A stretch of DNA of 64,000 bases, from assembly GCA_020912385.1 (NCBI GenBank), contig CP087223.1, forward strand, positions 558,001 to 622,000, read 5' to 3'. The position numbers and the translations under genes were made by a program. Under the pieces are notes generated by a model, which was given only the letters and a program-made list of their open reading frames with translations, did not search any database and was not told the DNA's origin. The stretch's first letter is position 1; each line of letters begins with the position of its first letter. Below are positions 61,660 to 64,000 of the stretch, piece after piece. This DNA comes from Neofusicoccum parvum (Eukaryota > Ascomycota > Dothideomycetes > Botryosphaeriales > Botryosphaeriaceae).

Positions 61660-64000
61660 ATGGCACAGCTCTCGGAGAGCCAGCTCGCCACCATCAGAGA
61701 TCATCCGATTGGAGATGCACTCGACTCATTTCGAGCTGCGTTCGGACCGAACCTTCCTCGCGTAGACCTTCGAGGCGTAATAGGTCGTTTCGAGCAGTTG
61801 GTTGCTGAACCAAGTGGGTGCGACTCTGAATGCAAGTGGTGTAAGCTAACAGATGTAGCGAGGAGAAGCATTGTGCTCAGACTCATAGGAACCCTTCAGC
61901 TACAACCCGCTACTTCATACCTTCCATCCTATGACGAAAAAGGCCCTCTGCTTAGCGACCTCGCTCTGCTAACCTCTCGCCTTTCCACAAATGAAACGGA
62001 CTTCAAGCACACCGCTCAGCTCGTGCAACACGTCGTAGCTGGGAAGGACGATCCCACGATATGGACAGCCGTTTACAACCTCATCCGCCAGACGAAGCCC
62101 GCCCTTCCGACATTTCCTCTCCCGACAGCCCCTACCTCAACAACTCGACCGATAACTCCACAACACACTCCATCCGCCACTCATTCGACCAAGCAGACCC
62201 CGAACACGCGCGCTACAAGTACCATTATCGACTCCTCTGAACATAGGAAATTCTTCGACGATGTGCTCAAGGCTGAGCTGGATGGCTCTTTGTTCATTGG
62301 AGTGCCCAACTTCTTCGAGACGTTCTTCGGCGAAGTTGAAAGCCTCGAGCAAACCGCTGAAACTGTCTTCCAGAAATGCACCGAAGGAAACAACCCGCTA
62401 TACACGATAAACCATGGCTGGCGTAATTGGCCGGAGAGTCCGACGCAGAGAAACGTGTTGGGTTGGTTTATAGGGCTGGTAGGCCAGCTAAGAACACTCG
62501 CAGAAGAACACTGCTCAACTGGGAAAATCCAACGGGGGACATTTGCGCAGCCTGATCTACCCTTTGAAGGATCCGTAGCGGAAAGAAAGATGGATCTCGG
62601 TTTCGTGGATGCCACGGTACATGGACGGCCTCGCTGGTCCCAGATACTCGTCGTAGGAGAGCTCAAGAGCAACCATGATCTGGACAGGAGCTCGCAAACT
62701 TGGCGCGACCTCGCAAGATACGCGAGGGAGGTCTTCACTGCCCAAGACACCCGTCGTTTCGTCCTCGGCTTCGCGCTGTGCGGGTCCACTATGCGGCTGT
62801 GGGAGTTTGACCGAACTGGAGGGATCGCATCAGCAGCATTTGACATCAACGAAGATGGCCTGCAGTTTGTTTCAGCGATTCTGGGATATCTTCTAATGGA
62901 TAGCACACAACTTGGCTTCGATCCCACAATCTTGGAAGCGGACGGCAAGCGGATGGTGGAAATCAGGCGTGACGACCAAACGGAGCGCCTGGTCTTGGGC
63001 GAGATAATCAAGCGGGCCCCGTGCGTCGCTGGTCGGGCGACTACCTGCTGGAAAGCTTACCGTGAAGGGGACAAGTCACGAAGGCCCTACGTGGTCAAGG
63101 ACTCGTGGCAGTATCCCGAGCGCGGTGAAGAGGGTGAGTTGCTGGAGGACGCAACGAAGAAAAAGGTCGTCAATGTGGCACGGCACTATTACCACGAGAC
63201 AGTTCGCGTGGCCGGCACAGAGGACGATATCTACAACAACATCCGCAAAGGGCTGGACATTTCAGAGGCGACCAATTACCGGCCGGGCGAGTCTATGCCA
63301 CCTCCGATCACATCCGGGACCGTGCGAAACACCCGAAGTACTAGTTCAGCGGCGCAGAAGAGGTCATCCAGCCATATCGATGCATTAGAGCCAGCCAGAA
63401 AACGAATCTGCTCCGACTCGCAGCTTGTAATAAGAGGCGAGCTCCCGAAGAACCGTGTACATCGTCGCGTGATCCTGCACGATTACGGAAAGCCCATCTA
63501 CAAGGCGAGCTCTCGGGCAGCTCTCCTTACTGCGATGGAAGGATGCATTAAGGGGCATGAGTCTTTGTACAACAAGGCTGGCGTGCTCCAGCGCGATGTG
63601 TCTAAGAACAACCTCATGATTAACGAGGATAACAATCATTCCTGGGAAGCGTTCTTGATTGATCTGGATCTTGCGATTAGAATAGAGAGGGATGGCGTGT
63701 CGGGGGCCCGAGGCATGACCGGCACATTGGCATTCATGGCAATTGGAGTGCTTCTAGGCGAGAAGCATTCGTTTATGCACGACCTAGAGTCATTCTTCTG
63801 GGTGCTCTTCTGGATTTGCATTCATTACGAAGGTCCAGGTAAGGGGAGAGTGGTTGAGCGATTTGACAAGTGGAACTATATGAACCCAGAAGAGCTGGCG
63901 GGGATGAAATTGGGAGTTGTTGCGAACAAAGGAATTTTTTGGAGGACAATAACTGACCACTTTACTAAGTATTATCAACCACTAATCCCTTGGATTGATA
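61660..64000 (+). CDS. FunK1-type protein kinase, runs off the window
   Basis: Open from ATG 61660 (context gccgccATGgc) to the window end, 780 codons with no stop. The N-terminal 180 residues are helical. The middle part has FEGSVAERKMDLGF and, after it, ILVVGELKSN (about residue 333), a D...E-x-K arrangement like PD-(D/E)xK folds. The kinase part has VLQRDVSKNNLM (Asp about 646; Gln replaces the usual His), LIDLDLA, TGTLAFMA and HSFMHDLESFFWVLFW, diagnostic of FunK1. FunK1 genes are expanded in Pezizomycotina; function is mostly unknown. The 3' end is missing. Confidence 0.88.
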   Translation, partial: MAQLSESQLATIRDHPIGDALDSFRAAFGPNLPRVDLRGVIGRFEQLVAEPSGCDSECKWCKLTDVARRSIVLRLIGTLQLQPATSYLPSYDEKGPLLSDLALLTSRLSTNETDFKHTAQLVQHVVAGKDDPTIWTAVYNLIRQTKPALPTFPLPTAPTSTTRPITPQHTPSATHSTKQTPNTRATSTIIDSSEHRKFFDDVLKAELDGSLFIGVPNFFETFFGEVESLEQTAETVFQKCTEGNNPLYTINHGWRNWPESPTQRNVLGWFIGLVGQLRTLAEEHCSTGKIQRGTFAQPDLPFEGSVAERKMDLGFVDATVHGRPRWSQILVVGELKSNHDLDRSSQTWRDLARYAREVFTAQDTRRFVLGFALCGSTMRLWEFDRTGGIASAAFDINEDGLQFVSAILGYLLMDSTQLGFDPTILEADGKRMVEIRRDDQTERLVLGEIIKRAPCVAGRATTCWKAYREGDKSRRPYVVKDSWQYPERGEEGELLEDATKKKVVNVARHYYHETVRVAGTEDDIYNNIRKGLDISEATNYRPGESMPPPITSGTVRNTRSTSSAAQKRSSSHIDALEPARKRICSDSQLVIRGELPKNRVHRRVILHDYGKPIYKASSRAALLTAMEGCIKGHESLYNKAGVLQRDVSKNNLMINEDNNHSWEAFLIDLDLAIRIERDGVSGARGMTGTLAFMAIGVLLGEKHSFMHDLESFFWVLFWICIHYEGPGKGRVVERFDKWNYMNPEELAGMKLGVVANKGIFWRTITDHFTKYYQPLIPWID

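Overview
This window is a transposon-packed stretch of a filamentous ascomycete (Pezizomycotina) genome that runs into an accessory gene cluster. The evidence is chromodomain-bearing Ty3/Gypsy elements, Tad1-like LINEs, heavy C-to-T/G-to-A decay of the repeat-induced point mutation (RIP) type, short GT-AG introns (46-87 nt) and fungal-only families (patatin-NB-ARC-TPR, FunK1 kinase). I cannot name the species.

Positions 1-44865 are almost entirely nested mobile DNA. A RIP-destroyed Gypsy remnant (1-2640) leads into a small RIPped LINE fragment (LINE A), now split in three. Two copies of Gypsy family A sit in that fragment: A1 (2891-9132, identical 349-bp LTRs, intact gag and pol, target duplication gcgcg) and A2 (9232-28626, RIP-damaged, target duplication tatag). 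The 5' LTR of A2 is split by a full-length LINE B (9482-22572), whose ORF2 is split by Gypsy B (14083-22071, identical 458-bp LTRs, target duplication cgtgt). From 28722 to about 41790 a RIPped minus-strand family A relic has its LTR split by a full-length minus-strand LINE C. LINE C carries Gypsy C (32945-38882, minus strand, identical 181-bp LTRs, target duplication ctagg) and a Tc1/mariner element (39875-41217, TA target). A RIPped LINE D follows (41806-44865).

All three intact Gypsy families place a predicted -1 frameshift heptamer at or one codon before the gag stop, followed by a stem. All show a sequence beside the 5' LTR complementary to a segment just downstream of the LTR TATA box, as in Tf1-type self-priming. 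Gypsy B also carries, antisense to the end of pol, a two-exon gene whose 46-nt intron joins a six-cysteine Zn2Cys6-like region to a coiled coil in frame. This is my best candidate for an undescribed system.

Positions 44866-64000 are low in repeats and hold host-type accessory genes. These are a three-exon Myb-like gene (46316-47977), a chromodomain/LTR relic (48283-48746), and an NLR N-terminal-domain pseudogene with five stops that all fit CpA-to-TpA change (48747-49739). A 5'-truncated LINE E of a different family follows (50344-52607). Next is a patatin / NB-ARC / TPR locus (52724-57508) with 13 nearly identical TPR units, then a compact kinase-like gene (60285-61178, minus) divergent from a FunK1 kinase gene (61660 to beyond the window end). 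The NLR, patatin and kinase content suggests a fungal incompatibility or innate-immunity neighbourhood; that is inference from family knowledge.
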